Assembly (NCBI GenBank): GCA_029563035.1 | Contig: JAKQTP010000212.1 | Coordinates: 124,001 to 188,000, forward strand | Reading direction: 5' to 3' | From: an archaeon | Lineage (GTDB): Archaea; Iainarchaeota; Iainarchaeia; CSSED10-239 | Length of the DNA: 64,000 bases | In this document: positions 54,504-62,623 of the stretch, piece after piece | Position numbering within the stretch: the stretch's first letter is position 1 | Layout of the letters: each line of letters starts with the position of its first letter | The notes under the pieces: model-generated | Told to the model about the DNA's origin: nothing | Seen by the model: the letters and a program-made list of their open reading frames with translations, nothing else | The model's database searches: none | Program-made: the position numbers and the translations under genes

Positions 54504-54535
54504 AAAAAAAGATAAGCTTCAGGCGCGATCTTATC
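54504..54535 (-). terminator. Hairpin plus T-run after the restriction operon
   Basis: On the minus strand GATAAG and CTTATC (54535-54530 and 54516-54511) form a stem followed directly by seven T. It sits about 90 bp past the last gene of the operon and overlaps the left direct repeat. Confidence 0.5.
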
Positions 54536-54562
54536 CAAAAGTTAAAAGCGCACAGAAATTAA
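54515..54562 (+). repeat. Left direct repeat with inverted-arm core (att-like)
   Basis: This repeat matches 60649-60695 at about 40 of 48 aligned positions, with GTTAAAAGCGCAC exact. Within it the arms GCGATCTTA (54525-54533) and TAAAAGCGC (54543-54551) are inverted with one mismatch and one G-T around a 9-bp spacer, the plan of a tyrosine-recombinase core site. Confidence 0.75.
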
Positions 54563-54571
54563 AACCATTCC

Positions 54572-54621
54572 TTAAATTTTGGTAAGATTGATACAATAAA
54601 CCTATATCATCCAAAATTTAA
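54572..54621 (-). repeat. 11-bp perfect inverted repeat at the operon 3' end
   Basis: TTAAATTTTGG (54572-54582) pairs with CCAAAATTTAA (54611-54621). A second pair, TAAGATT (54583-54589) with AATCTTA (54620-54626), overlaps it, so two alternative folds or a pseudoknot are possible. It lies at the end of the last cassette gene and may stabilise or end the mRNA. Confidence 0.55.
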
Positions 54622-54623
54622 TC

Positions 54624-55334
54624 TTATTGTAATATTTCATTTATTACATCCAAGCAATCTTTTACACCATTTATGGGATTAATTACCCTGTATTTTGCGC
54701 CATTTTGACCAAGATTTGTATCATATCCTTTTTCTTCTAATGTTTTCTTAGATGCCCCTCCCACTATGTAAACATCTAAAAAATCATATATCTTTATTTT
54801 CAAGTCTTCTGGATTATAATAATGAATAATAAATAAATAGTAGTCTTTATGTATTTCTAACTTTTTATATGACGCACTATACCAACCAATAATAGAATAA
54901 GCGCTTTTACCATTTTTAAGAGGGAACCCTATAAGTCTTCCTAAAGTAGTATAATATTTATAACAAAATGAGGACCGCACTTCAATAGTTTTAATTATGC
55001 CATTAACAGATATAGATAAATCAGTTTGATTACCTAGAACACTATTATTGTCTTCATCAAAAGTAGAATTTAAAATTTTTAAATCAATTTTTTTAGTCTT
55101 ACTAATCTCATTTAAACAAAAATGAATTGAATGCTCAGCCAATAACCCTCCGACAATCATATTTTCTTTATGTGCTGAATTTCTTACTATTCCGTTGGGT
55201 GCTTTAGAATTAAGTTTATCTAAAAGTTGTTTTGATTTATTGATAATATTATCAATAACAAGCCTATCTATCTTATAATTATAGCGTATTTTTATTAATT
55301 TATATTTTTCAATTTCTACTATTTCTAAATCCAT
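54624..55334 (-). CDS. Possible PD-(D/E)XK-like nuclease of the restriction cassette
   Basis: About 236 residues. The central part has NQTDLSISVNG followed by IKTIEVRSSF, a D...ExR pattern like PD-(D/E)XK nucleases with Arg for Lys. The rest is mixed alpha/beta with many Tyr and Ile. No closer family is recognised. It is the third gene of the Res-Mod operon (38 bp after Mod from ATG 55334; a GTG at 55367 would nearly abut Mod). A role in restriction or immunity is inferred from context. Confidence 0.45.
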   Translation of the reverse strand: MDLEIVEIEKYKLIKIRYNYKIDRLVIDNIINKSKQLLDKLNSKAPNGIVRNSAHKENMIVGGLLAEHSIHFCLNEISKTKKIDLKILNSTFDEDNNSVLGNQTDLSISVNGIIKTIEVRSSFCYKYYTTLGRLIGFPLKNGKSAYSIIGWYSASYKKLEIHKDYYLFIIHYYNPEDLKIKIYDFLDVYIVGGASKKTLEEKGYDTNLGQNGAKYRVINPINGVKDCLDVINEILQ

Positions 55335-55372
55335 AATTCTCAAAACCAATAGTCTTATTAAGTGCACTTAAC

Positions 55373-57319
55373 TTAAATTTCTTTAATAATTAATACTTCT
55401 TCTCCTAACATATCAATAATTTTAACGGCAATCGTAGTTTTATTTTTTATATTAAATTCATATGTCCCAACAATTAAATCGTTCTTTTTTTCAGGAACAT
55501 CTGAATATTTTATATTAAATACCTTACCATCATAATTTGTATCAATTAACACAACATCAATCATACTTCTAAAATCAGGGATTTTTACTTTAATCAATTT
55601 ATTACTATTATTTAGTCTTTCAATGATAGTTGGAGATATAAAATCATTTATTTCTATAAATATTTTATCTCCTTTTCTTTTAATATTTATTTTAGCTTGA
55701 GCTTTTTTATGAATTAAGAATTTCCCATATTTTCCATCAGTTCTTAATTCTATAAGTTCTAACTTATTAATTGGGTGCTTTTTATTATAGTCTTCTATAT
55801 ATGAATCAACACTTAATTCTTTACCTAAACACACAATAGTAACATTTCTATTTTCATCAGGCCTACTTTTTAATTCGTCCTGAATTAATTGCAAGTCCAA
55901 TAAAGTTAATGGATGATTAAAATCAATCATTTTTACTAAATTCTTACCTATAGTTCCTTCAAAAAAATTATCTGTTTTAGTTCTTTGTATCCCTATATGT
56001 TGAATCGCTAATTCAACTGCTTCCGTTCTTAATAACTGTAAATCATAATCATTTACTTTATAATAAGCAAAAGCCAAATGTTCGTTTGTTTTAGAAACTA
56101 TTTTTTTTTGTTTAGTTACTTCTTTTTGCGTTTTAATTATCTTTTGCAATCTTTTAGATACTGTTTGAATTGACCCTTTATTAATATCTACGCCTATCCA
56201 TCTTCTATTTAATTTTTGAGCTATTGCTTGAGTAGTGCCACTACCCATAAAACAATCTAAGACAAGTCCATCAAAATTAGTAGATGATTTTATTACTCTT
56301 TCTAAAATGTCTTCTGAATTTTCTGTAGGATACCCTGTACTATCAACTGTATAACCAGGAATATCTGTCCAGTTACTGTTTACTGTTTGATGAGGAAATT
56401 GATAATATTCTGGCAAATTAACTCTTTTCCCAAATCGGTCTAAATATGTTCTTTTTTCATTAATTCTTATTTTTCCTTCAGCAATCAGTTTATTGATTAC
56501 TTCTTGTGAAAACGTCCAATGACTATTTCTACGAGATATAAAAACTTTACCATTTATAGATATCTCAATATTCTTACTATCTCCTGGTGCTTCCAAAGGC
56601 ACCCAGTCTGGTTCTTTTTCCTGTTTACAATATTTACAAATCCTGTCCGTCACTATTTTATTAAATAAATTATCATTAGATTTTGAATAAAAATATATTG
56701 TTTCATAAGCAGTGGCAAATTGATTTTTTGTCGACCCTAAATTAGTACTTCTATTAACTGCTATTTCATTTCTAAAATTATTTTTCCCAAAGACTTCATC
56801 TAATAATATTTTTATATAATGTCCATAATGATAATCAAATCTTACAAAAATACTACCTTTTTCACTCAGTAATTCTTTTAATAATATTAATCTTTCATAC
56901 ATAAATTGCAAAAACGAATCATCTGCAAAATTATTAAAATACATTGTCTGTTCTTGTGACGTATAATATTCGCCATCTAATTTTTCTAATTTAATACCTT
57001 TCAATTGAACTTTACGTATATAATCTACCCCTGTATTAAATGGAGGGTCTATATAAATTAAATCAATCTTATTTCTAAAACCATTCGCTAAAAGATAACC
57101 TAGAACTTCTTTGTTATCCCCGTGAAATATTAAATTCTGCCAATTATCTTTTAAGTTATCAAAATTAGGGTTATCTATTGGTTTAGATTCGCCTGTTGGG
57201 TCAAATATCTCTACCAGTTGTGCAGGAAAGCTTTGTACATAATCTATTGGTCTTTTCCCCACCCATTGTAGCATTGGTCTCCCTTTAGCCTCTGATATTT
57301 TAATTTTTTTTTCATTCAT
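55373..57319 (-). CDS. Type III-like Mod, N6-adenine DNA methyltransferase
   Basis: About 648 residues. Motif IV DPPFNTGVDY comes first (about 91-100) and motif I LDCFMGSGTTQAIA later (about 355-366), the beta-class order. VDINKGSIQTVSKRL follows. A C-terminal domain of about 230 residues may recognise the target. It should protect host DNA and supply specificity to the Res subunit. ATG 57319 overlaps the Res stop and has GGTGAC upstream; ATG 57331 would add four residues. Confidence 0.88.
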   Translation of the reverse strand: MNEKKIKISEAKGRPMLQWVGKRPIDYVQSFPAQLVEIFDPTGESKPIDNPNFDNLKDNWQNLIFHGDNKEVLGYLLANGFRNKIDLIYIDPPFNTGVDYIRKVQLKGIKLEKLDGEYYTSQEQTMYFNNFADDSFLQFMYERLILLKELLSEKGSIFVRFDYHYGHYIKILLDEVFGKNNFRNEIAVNRSTNLGSTKNQFATAYETIYFYSKSNDNLFNKIVTDRICKYCKQEKEPDWVPLEAPGDSKNIEISINGKVFISRRNSHWTFSQEVINKLIAEGKIRINEKRTYLDRFGKRVNLPEYYQFPHQTVNSNWTDIPGYTVDSTGYPTENSEDILERVIKSSTNFDGLVLDCFMGSGTTQAIAQKLNRRWIGVDINKGSIQTVSKRLQKIIKTQKEVTKQKKIVSKTNEHLAFAYYKVNDYDLQLLRTEAVELAIQHIGIQRTKTDNFFEGTIGKNLVKMIDFNHPLTLLDLQLIQDELKSRPDENRNVTIVCLGKELSVDSYIEDYNKKHPINKLELIELRTDGKYGKFLIHKKAQAKINIKRKGDKIFIEINDFISPTIIERLNNSNKLIKVKIPDFRSMIDVVLIDTNYDGKVFNIKYSDVPEKKNDLIVGTYEFNIKNKTTIAVKIIDMLGEEVLIIKEI

Positions 57320-59915
57320 CCTTGTCACCATAAACCCAATCTTTTATTTTTTTATAATTTTTAAATCCTATTTCCTCAACAGGAGTAAATAATACTTCGT
57401 ATTTAAGTTTATCTGGATTTAAATTTTCTATCTTTTTAATTGCCATTTCTTTATTTTCATCTTTATAAATTTCGCCCTTAACTTCGACTATAAGAATTCT
57501 TCCATCTTTCTTTTTAATAACAAAATCAGGAGTATAATTTCTCCATTTGCCATTTTTATCTTTATATTCAAATAGGAAATCTGTTTTATTAATATCGGTT
57601 AACTGCCCAGTATAATATATATCTTCAATATTATCTGGATTTTCATTTAATGAATCTATGAGTTTAATAAAAAAATCAGTTTCAGGATTAGAATCCATTT
57701 TATATGGCGAATAATGAAATCCAAACTCCTGTTTATTTTTATCTTTAAATTGTTTATAATATAAAAATAAATTTTCTTTATCTTTGTGATACATTATTTC
57801 TGCAGTATAAATAATTTCCCCATTTTTTTCTTCTTTATTAAAGCCTTCTTTTTTAATTAATGCTAAGTGTACTTCTATCTCTTCTTCAATAATTTTATAA
57901 TTTCTTAATTGTGATTCAATTTGTTTTTTTAATTCAATAATGTGACTTGCAGGTATTTCTGAGTCATCATATAACTTTTTCAACATATCATAAACATATC
58001 CTAAATCTAATCTGTAAATTTGGGATAAATCAATTGAAACACTATATAAATCACAAAATTCTTCTTCAATCTTAATTTCTTCAACATTTTCTTGAACTAA
58101 CACACCATTTTTATCAGTTCTATCTTTCAAAGAATATTCCTTTTTTTTCATTATTTCATATTTTATAGTGGGTTTATTTAAGATAATTTTAGAATCGCCT
58201 TCATTTTCTAAAATTATTTTTTGAACTTTTTTCTTAACCAAAATTGGTGGAATTTCGGTCTTTCTTAAAATTAATCTTTCTTTCCTCAATTCTGGCTTTG
58301 TAATATCTAAAATTTGTAAAGATTCTCCAAAAGTTTCCTTAAGTTGATAATCTAAAATCTTTCTATTATCTTCAGATAAATAAATTCTTGCTCTTTTATT
58401 ATTATTTGGAACTTGCCTTAAACACCGTGTTGCTGATTGAAGTATAAAATTATTACTACTCTTTAATTTCCTTGCTAATGCTGTTGCGAATAAAGATGGG
58501 CAGTTCCATCCTTCTGTACCCATATTAACTAATAAAAAAACTCTATACGGATTTGTAGGGTCATTTATTCTATTGTTAAACAAATCTTTAATTTTATCCT
58601 CAGATTTATTATTGACTTCTAAAACAATTGAAGAATCTAATCCCAACTCTAAAATTTTATTTACAATTATTGGTTTAATCTTTTTTACATCATCTGTTTG
58701 AGGAAAATAAATCGCAATCTTAGATTTTGCACCAGTATATATAGTTACATCTCTGTATTCTTTAAAAAAATCATCAATTACTATATTTACAAAATCCGTT
58801 AAACTATCCGTATCATAAGAATAAATACCATCTTTTACATCTTTAAGAATTCCGTCTTTAATACCTTGAGATAAACCATACCAAAAAACAACATCTCTTA
58901 ACATCTGTTTTTTATAATAGGGAGTCCCTGTTGTATTAATTACTGCAATTACATTTGTGTTCTCTGCCAAATAATCAACAGTTTTTCTAACTTTTTTTAA
59001 TTCGTCATCTAATGATTGCCCATATGTGTGATGAGCTTCATCAGAGAAAATGGCTAAATTTGGTAAAGAGGATATTGTTTGTAATCGTAAATTTGCAGTT
59101 TCTTGCGCTTCTTCTATCTTTTCTTTTTCTTTATAATTAAATAAACTTAATTGTGTGCTTTTTCCTGTCGATTTTTGAATCCTTATTTTTTCCGTGTTTG
59201 TTACAATTATATTATAGGAACTGCCTCTTATTATTGGAATGTCTTTTTCTTTATCTTGTGTATATGTTATTTTTACTGAACTCATAAATTGTTTATACAA
59301 TCTTAAAGGTAAAATTTTATCAAAAGGAATATCAGATATTTCTTTTAATGCTCCTAAAATAGTTTTACCTGGGGCAAAAACTAATGCGTTTTTTACAAAA
59401 TCATTTTTATATTCTATTGCTAAGCTAAATTCCGTACAAATAATTGTTCCAATCAATACCGTTTTACCTGCACCCATGGCTAATGCAAAAATATAACTGG
59501 GATAATCTAATGTTAATGATTCTCTTACTGCCTCAAGTTTATTTTGTTTAACAAAAACATCATCATAACTGATTTTTTCAAATATAGAATTTAAACCGCC
59601 CTGACTCATTAATTTAATAATATCTTCTGATTTAAGATGAATCCCTAATGCCTTTAGTAATTCTACAGGGTCATCATAAAATTTTTTATATAATTCGAAA
59701 ATGTGGGGTGTTTTTTCTACAACCCTTAAATACCAATATGTTTCTAATGCTTCAAATTGTGCTCTTCTTAAATATCTTAAATTTTTATTCCCAAATTCAT
59801 CTTCATATAAATTATAATCAAATATTTCGGATAATATCGGATAATTAGACGGATAGCCTTCTTCTCTCCAATTTTTTACTCTCTCTTTTAATTTTGTTGG
59901 AATAAAAAAATCCAT
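57312..59915 (-). CDS. Type III-like restriction subunit Res (SF2 helicase plus nuclease)
   Basis: At 867 residues: Walker A AMGAGKTVL (about 146-154), DEAH box (292-295), motif III-like NTTGTP, SATRCLRQVPN as motif VI, and a C-terminal nuclease TPDFVIKKKDGRILIVEVKG with PD (796-797), E811 and K813. This is the ATP-driven sliding/cutting subunit. Gene order is Res then Mod, opposite to classical type III operons, with a short overlap. Confidence 0.88.
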   Translation of the reverse strand: MDFFIPTKLKERVKNWREEGYPSNYPILSEIFDYNLYEDEFGNKNLRYLRRAQFEALETYWYLRVVEKTPHIFELYKKFYDDPVELLKALGIHLKSEDIIKLMSQGGLNSIFEKISYDDVFVKQNKLEAVRESLTLDYPSYIFALAMGAGKTVLIGTIICTEFSLAIEYKNDFVKNALVFAPGKTILGALKEISDIPFDKILPLRLYKQFMSSVKITYTQDKEKDIPIIRGSSYNIIVTNTEKIRIQKSTGKSTQLSLFNYKEKEKIEEAQETANLRLQTISSLPNLAIFSDEAHHTYGQSLDDELKKVRKTVDYLAENTNVIAVINTTGTPYYKKQMLRDVVFWYGLSQGIKDGILKDVKDGIYSYDTDSLTDFVNIVIDDFFKEYRDVTIYTGAKSKIAIYFPQTDDVKKIKPIIVNKILELGLDSSIVLEVNNKSEDKIKDLFNNRINDPTNPYRVFLLVNMGTEGWNCPSLFATALARKLKSSNNFILQSATRCLRQVPNNNKRARIYLSEDNRKILDYQLKETFGESLQILDITKPELRKERLILRKTEIPPILVKKKVQKIILENEGDSKIILNKPTIKYEIMKKKEYSLKDRTDKNGVLVQENVEEIKIEEEFCDLYSVSIDLSQIYRLDLGYVYDMLKKLYDDSEIPASHIIELKKQIESQLRNYKIIEEEIEVHLALIKKEGFNKEEKNGEIIYTAEIMYHKDKENLFLYYKQFKDKNKQEFGFHYSPYKMDSNPETDFFIKLIDSLNENPDNIEDIYYTGQLTDINKTDFLFEYKDKNGKWRNYTPDFVIKKKDGRILIVEVKGEIYKDENKEMAIKKIENLNPDKLKYEVLFTPVEEIGFKNYKKIKDWVYGDKDE

Positions 59916-59930
59916 ATTATCACATAAAAT

Positions 59931-60628
59931 TTATAATAATATATTATACAAATAATATAAAAACGTTGGGATTATTTTTTTAAAAAAATAGGACATTTGC
60001 CACTCTTCATATTCTTTATCTCTTAATTGTTCTAAGTATTCTTTTGTTTGTTGGTTGTTTGGTATATTGTTATTTGATATATTATTTTTATTTTAATATA
60101 GATTTCTAAAGGAAGATAACAGAAATAACTATTCTTATTATGCCTTAGATAGTTCGTTGTGATTTTTACAAAATTTCCATATTGTTGGGCCTTTAGTTTA
60201 TGAATATTTGCTAGTAAATAATTACCTTCTACTTTCCTTATTCCACTCACTAAATACATTATATAAACTAGTCTATTATTTAAGGTTAGCTGAGAAAGAG
60301 TTTGTTTGATTTCAGGGTCTGTTGGGACATAGTTATCTACTCCTGACTTATATGTTTTTATCATTTTTCTACATTGTATTAATTGGTCAGTAGTTAATAT
60401 TTCTTTCTTTTCGCAATAGTTTAAGATATGCCTAACCATCTTAATTGCTGTTTCGTCCTTGTTTATAATGTCATAATTGTCACAAATGACATCTAATAGT
60501 TCATTATTTTTATACACACTTTTATTAAAAATTAGAGGAATTTTAGCAATTAGGTTCTTTGTATAGTTTTTAGAATAATTTGCGTTAGATAGTGCTTCTT
60601 TCCACTCTACGAGCGAAACCACAGGCAA
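59931..60628 (-). pseudogene. Decayed archaeal tyrosine integrase
   Basis: The frame from about TTG 60628 (or GTG 60622) encodes 198 residues with an N-terminal SAM-like helical domain (SLVEWKEALSNANYSK) and the first catalytic Arg in YIMYLVSGIRKVEG (R131). It stops at 60032 before the HxxR and Tyr region. In the next frame, TKEYLEQLRDKEYEEW (to TAA 59931) resembles the charged C-terminal tail of such enzymes. This suggests an internal deletion plus frameshift. Confidence 0.6.
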
Positions 60629-60648
60629 ATCACTACTAACTGAACAAG

Positions 60649-60695
60649 AGCTCCAGACGCGCTCTTACCTTAAAGTTAAAAGCGCACGGAATTAA
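60649..60695 (+). repeat. Right direct repeat with inverted-arm core (att-like)
   Basis: This is the partner of 54515-54562 in the same orientation. The inverted arms GCGCTCTTA (60659-60667) and TAAAAGCGC (60677-60685) pair over nine positions (one G-T) around spacer CCTTAAAGT. It lies about 20 bp from the integrase start. Confidence 0.75.
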
Positions 60696-60697
60696 GA

Positions 60698-61609
60698 TTA
60701 ATATTTAAAATCATCAGACAAATAAAAAACATAAGAAACTGAAAATATAAAAATATCTTCTGAAATTTTATTATACAAGTCAAATAGGCTTGTTTGTTCA
60801 GTTATTTCTTTTAATTCTCCATAAAATTTAATATTAGAATAAAAATTTGCTAAATAGACATCGTCTGGTCTTAATTTTTTAAGTTTTTCAGTTAAATCTA
60901 ATAACTTCTGCGAAAATACTTTGTTTATTAATAAATTAATATTACTACAATCCTCTTGAAAACAACTATGTTCATAATAATTTAAATGAAATCCAAATTT
61001 GTTCCTTAATTCAGTAATTATATTTAAATATAGTAACCATACGGGGTCAAGACTATTGCTTTCTTTATAATTTGAAGAATCTAAATAACTGTTAAATTCA
61101 CGTAATCCTACGTTCCCCCTTTTAATTAAATCCAATATGTCAAGAATGCACTCTTTCCCGTTGCGTTCAATTTGTTTAAATTTACAATCATCTTTATTAA
61201 TTATAATCTTCTTTTTTAATTCAGGGGTTGTAATTAATTGTTCTCTTTGAATATAATTCATAATTAAATTCACACACAACATTTCAGAAATTCTTAAAAT
61301 ACAGTAAAAAACAGATTGTTTATTTTCTAATATGACATTTGTTTTTAATTCATTTAAAATATCTATATCTTGAAATAAGTAAAAATAATAAGAACCCTTT
61401 ATTTTTCTTTCAAAAGAATATATTTTTTTTATAATATTTATCTTATTTTTTTTAATCGTATTGCCATAAGAATAATTATATTCCTCAAAAATATAAAAAG
61501 AATCTAAAATATTATTTATAGTCTCTTTAAATTCATTATCAATAAAAAACTGATTGCCTTCAAATTTCCATCTGTTAAATAATCCTGATTCGTCTATTTC
61601 ATTGCACAT
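60698..61609 (-). CDS. HEPN-like protein with R-x5-H motif, unknown family
   Basis: At 303 residues it is almost all helical and rich in Ile, Asn, Lys and Tyr. Residues 202-208 read RNKFGFH within ITELRNKFGFHLNYYEH, resembling the RNase motif of HEPN domains (R-x4-6-H). Cys pairs occur at 215 and 220. No other motif is seen. It is the last gene of the four-gene operon starting at 63871, and its stop lies just beside the right repeat. A toxin or effector RNase role is inference. Confidence 0.45.
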   Translation of the reverse strand: MCNEIDESGLFNRWKFEGNQFFIDNEFKETINNILDSFYIFEEYNYSYGNTIKKNKINIIKKIYSFERKIKGSYYFYLFQDIDILNELKTNVILENKQSVFYCILRISEMLCVNLIMNYIQREQLITTPELKKKIIINKDDCKFKQIERNGKECILDILDLIKRGNVGLREFNSYLDSSNYKESNSLDPVWLLYLNIITELRNKFGFHLNYYEHSCFQEDCSNINLLINKVFSQKLLDLTEKLKKLRPDDVYLANFYSNIKFYGELKEITEQTSLFDLYNKISEDIFIFSVSYVFYLSDDFKY

Positions 61610-61611
61610 AA

Positions 61612-62457
61612 CTAATCGCTCTTAAGTTTTATAAACCTTTTATAATCTTTTATCAATATTTCATCAATTTCTTTTATTTCATCAAGTTTTTTAGTCAAAT
61701 CCATTGTTTTATAAGTAAAATAATTTATATCTCCCCGCCTATATCGGGGATTAGAAAAATGGGGCAAAAATAACAAATACAAGAGGATAATATTATAATT
61801 TAAATAATTAAAAAACAAGGTGTCTCTTACTAATTTATCTGAAAATACGTATTTTACTTCTTTTTTCTTTGCAGAGATATTAAACCATTTAATAAGTAAT
61901 TTTTGAATAAAAATTAATTTCTGCCCCTTCGTATTTTTTTTAATTAATTTTGCAATAAATATTTCATCAGTACATTTATCTCTAATCTTATTTAAAAATA
62001 ATAATAATAATGCAGAAATTTCTTTTTCTGTGGGATTAATTGAAATGGATTTCTCATTAATTATTGATTTTATGTTTGCATCAATATTTTTATTTTCTAT
62101 ATCATTATAAATATTTATATATCTACTAAATAATTTAGTTTTTTTTACAAAATCATTTATTTTTACTACTGCTTTATTGTGATTTTCTAAATCTTTTGAT
62201 TCAAATCTACCTGATAAAAGTAAAAAAGAATTAATTAATTTTTCGTGAAATTGTTCTAAATGATATATCCCAAATGCAGGGTCATCTAAGTATAATTTTT
62301 TAAATGCCTCAAAATCAGCACGCGCAATTAGGAAATATTCATTTGCAGACCTTAGGTTTTCGGGAGTAATAATTACATTCATTTCTTTAGATATTTCTTC
62401 TAAATTTCCTAAAGTGTCAAATGAATTAAAATTTAATAATTTCAATATATTCTCCAT
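61612..62457 (-). CDS. Helical HEPN-like protein, unknown family
   Basis: At 281 residues, about 38-100 has the helix pattern of HEPN/AbiV-like proteins: ANEYFLIARADFEAFKKLYL, AFGIYHLEQFHEKLINSFLL, then LENHNKAVVKINDF. The C-terminal two thirds are helical with hydrophobic stretches (about 218-236). The catalytic pair is not clear, so it could be an inactive partner of the neighbouring HEPN-like protein. ATG directly follows the zinc-ribbon stop. Confidence 0.45.
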   Translation of the reverse strand: MENILKLLNFNSFDTLGNLEEISKEMNVIITPENLRSANEYFLIARADFEAFKKLYLDDPAFGIYHLEQFHEKLINSFLLLSGRFESKDLENHNKAVVKINDFVKKTKLFSRYINIYNDIENKNIDANIKSIINEKSISINPTEKEISALLLLFLNKIRDKCTDEIFIAKLIKKNTKGQKLIFIQKLLIKWFNISAKKKEVKYVFSDKLVRDTLFFNYLNYNIILLYLLFLPHFSNPRYRRGDINYFTYKTMDLTKKLDEIKEIDEILIKDYKRFIKLKSD

Positions 62458-62592
62458 TTATTCAATTTTAGGGATATAATCATATCCTTCTTTAATTAAC
62501 TTTTCTCTTGCGTGTTCTTTACAAAGATAAATCTTCTTTTCTTTCTCTGTTATGTAATACTCTGCTTTTTTAGAACATTTTGAACACTTCAT
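62458..62592 (-). CDS. Zinc-ribbon micro-protein (44 aa) in defence-like operon
   Basis: ATG 62592 opens a 44-codon frame with KCSKCSKKA and YLCKEHARE, a CxxC...CxxH zinc site. The TAA is followed at once by the ATG of the next gene (TAAATG), and 31 bp separate it from the nuclease stop, so it belongs to the operon. Function is unknown; such ribbons often bridge protein partners or nucleic acids. Confidence 0.7.
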   Translation of the reverse strand: MKCSKCSKKAEYYITEKEKKIYLCKEHAREKLIKEGYDYIPKIE

Positions 62593-62623
62593 ATAAATCT
62601 TATAGAATATACATTATTAAAAC

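Larger units (their letters stand above)
54515..60695. mobile_element. Putative integrated restriction cassette bounded by direct repeats
   Basis: About 6.2 kb lies between two similar direct repeats and holds, on the minus strand, the remains of a tyrosine integrase immediately inside the right repeat, then Res, Mod and a third gene. The integrase next to one end and the att-like repeats at both ends are the usual plan of an integrated element. The repeats have diverged and the integrase is broken, so it is probably no longer mobile. No tRNA gene is at either end. Confidence 0.55.

Noticed and set aside
54515..54562. The direct repeats as tRNA-derived att sites
   Set aside because: The repeat sequence does not fold as a tRNA 3' half and no tRNA gene is adjacent.
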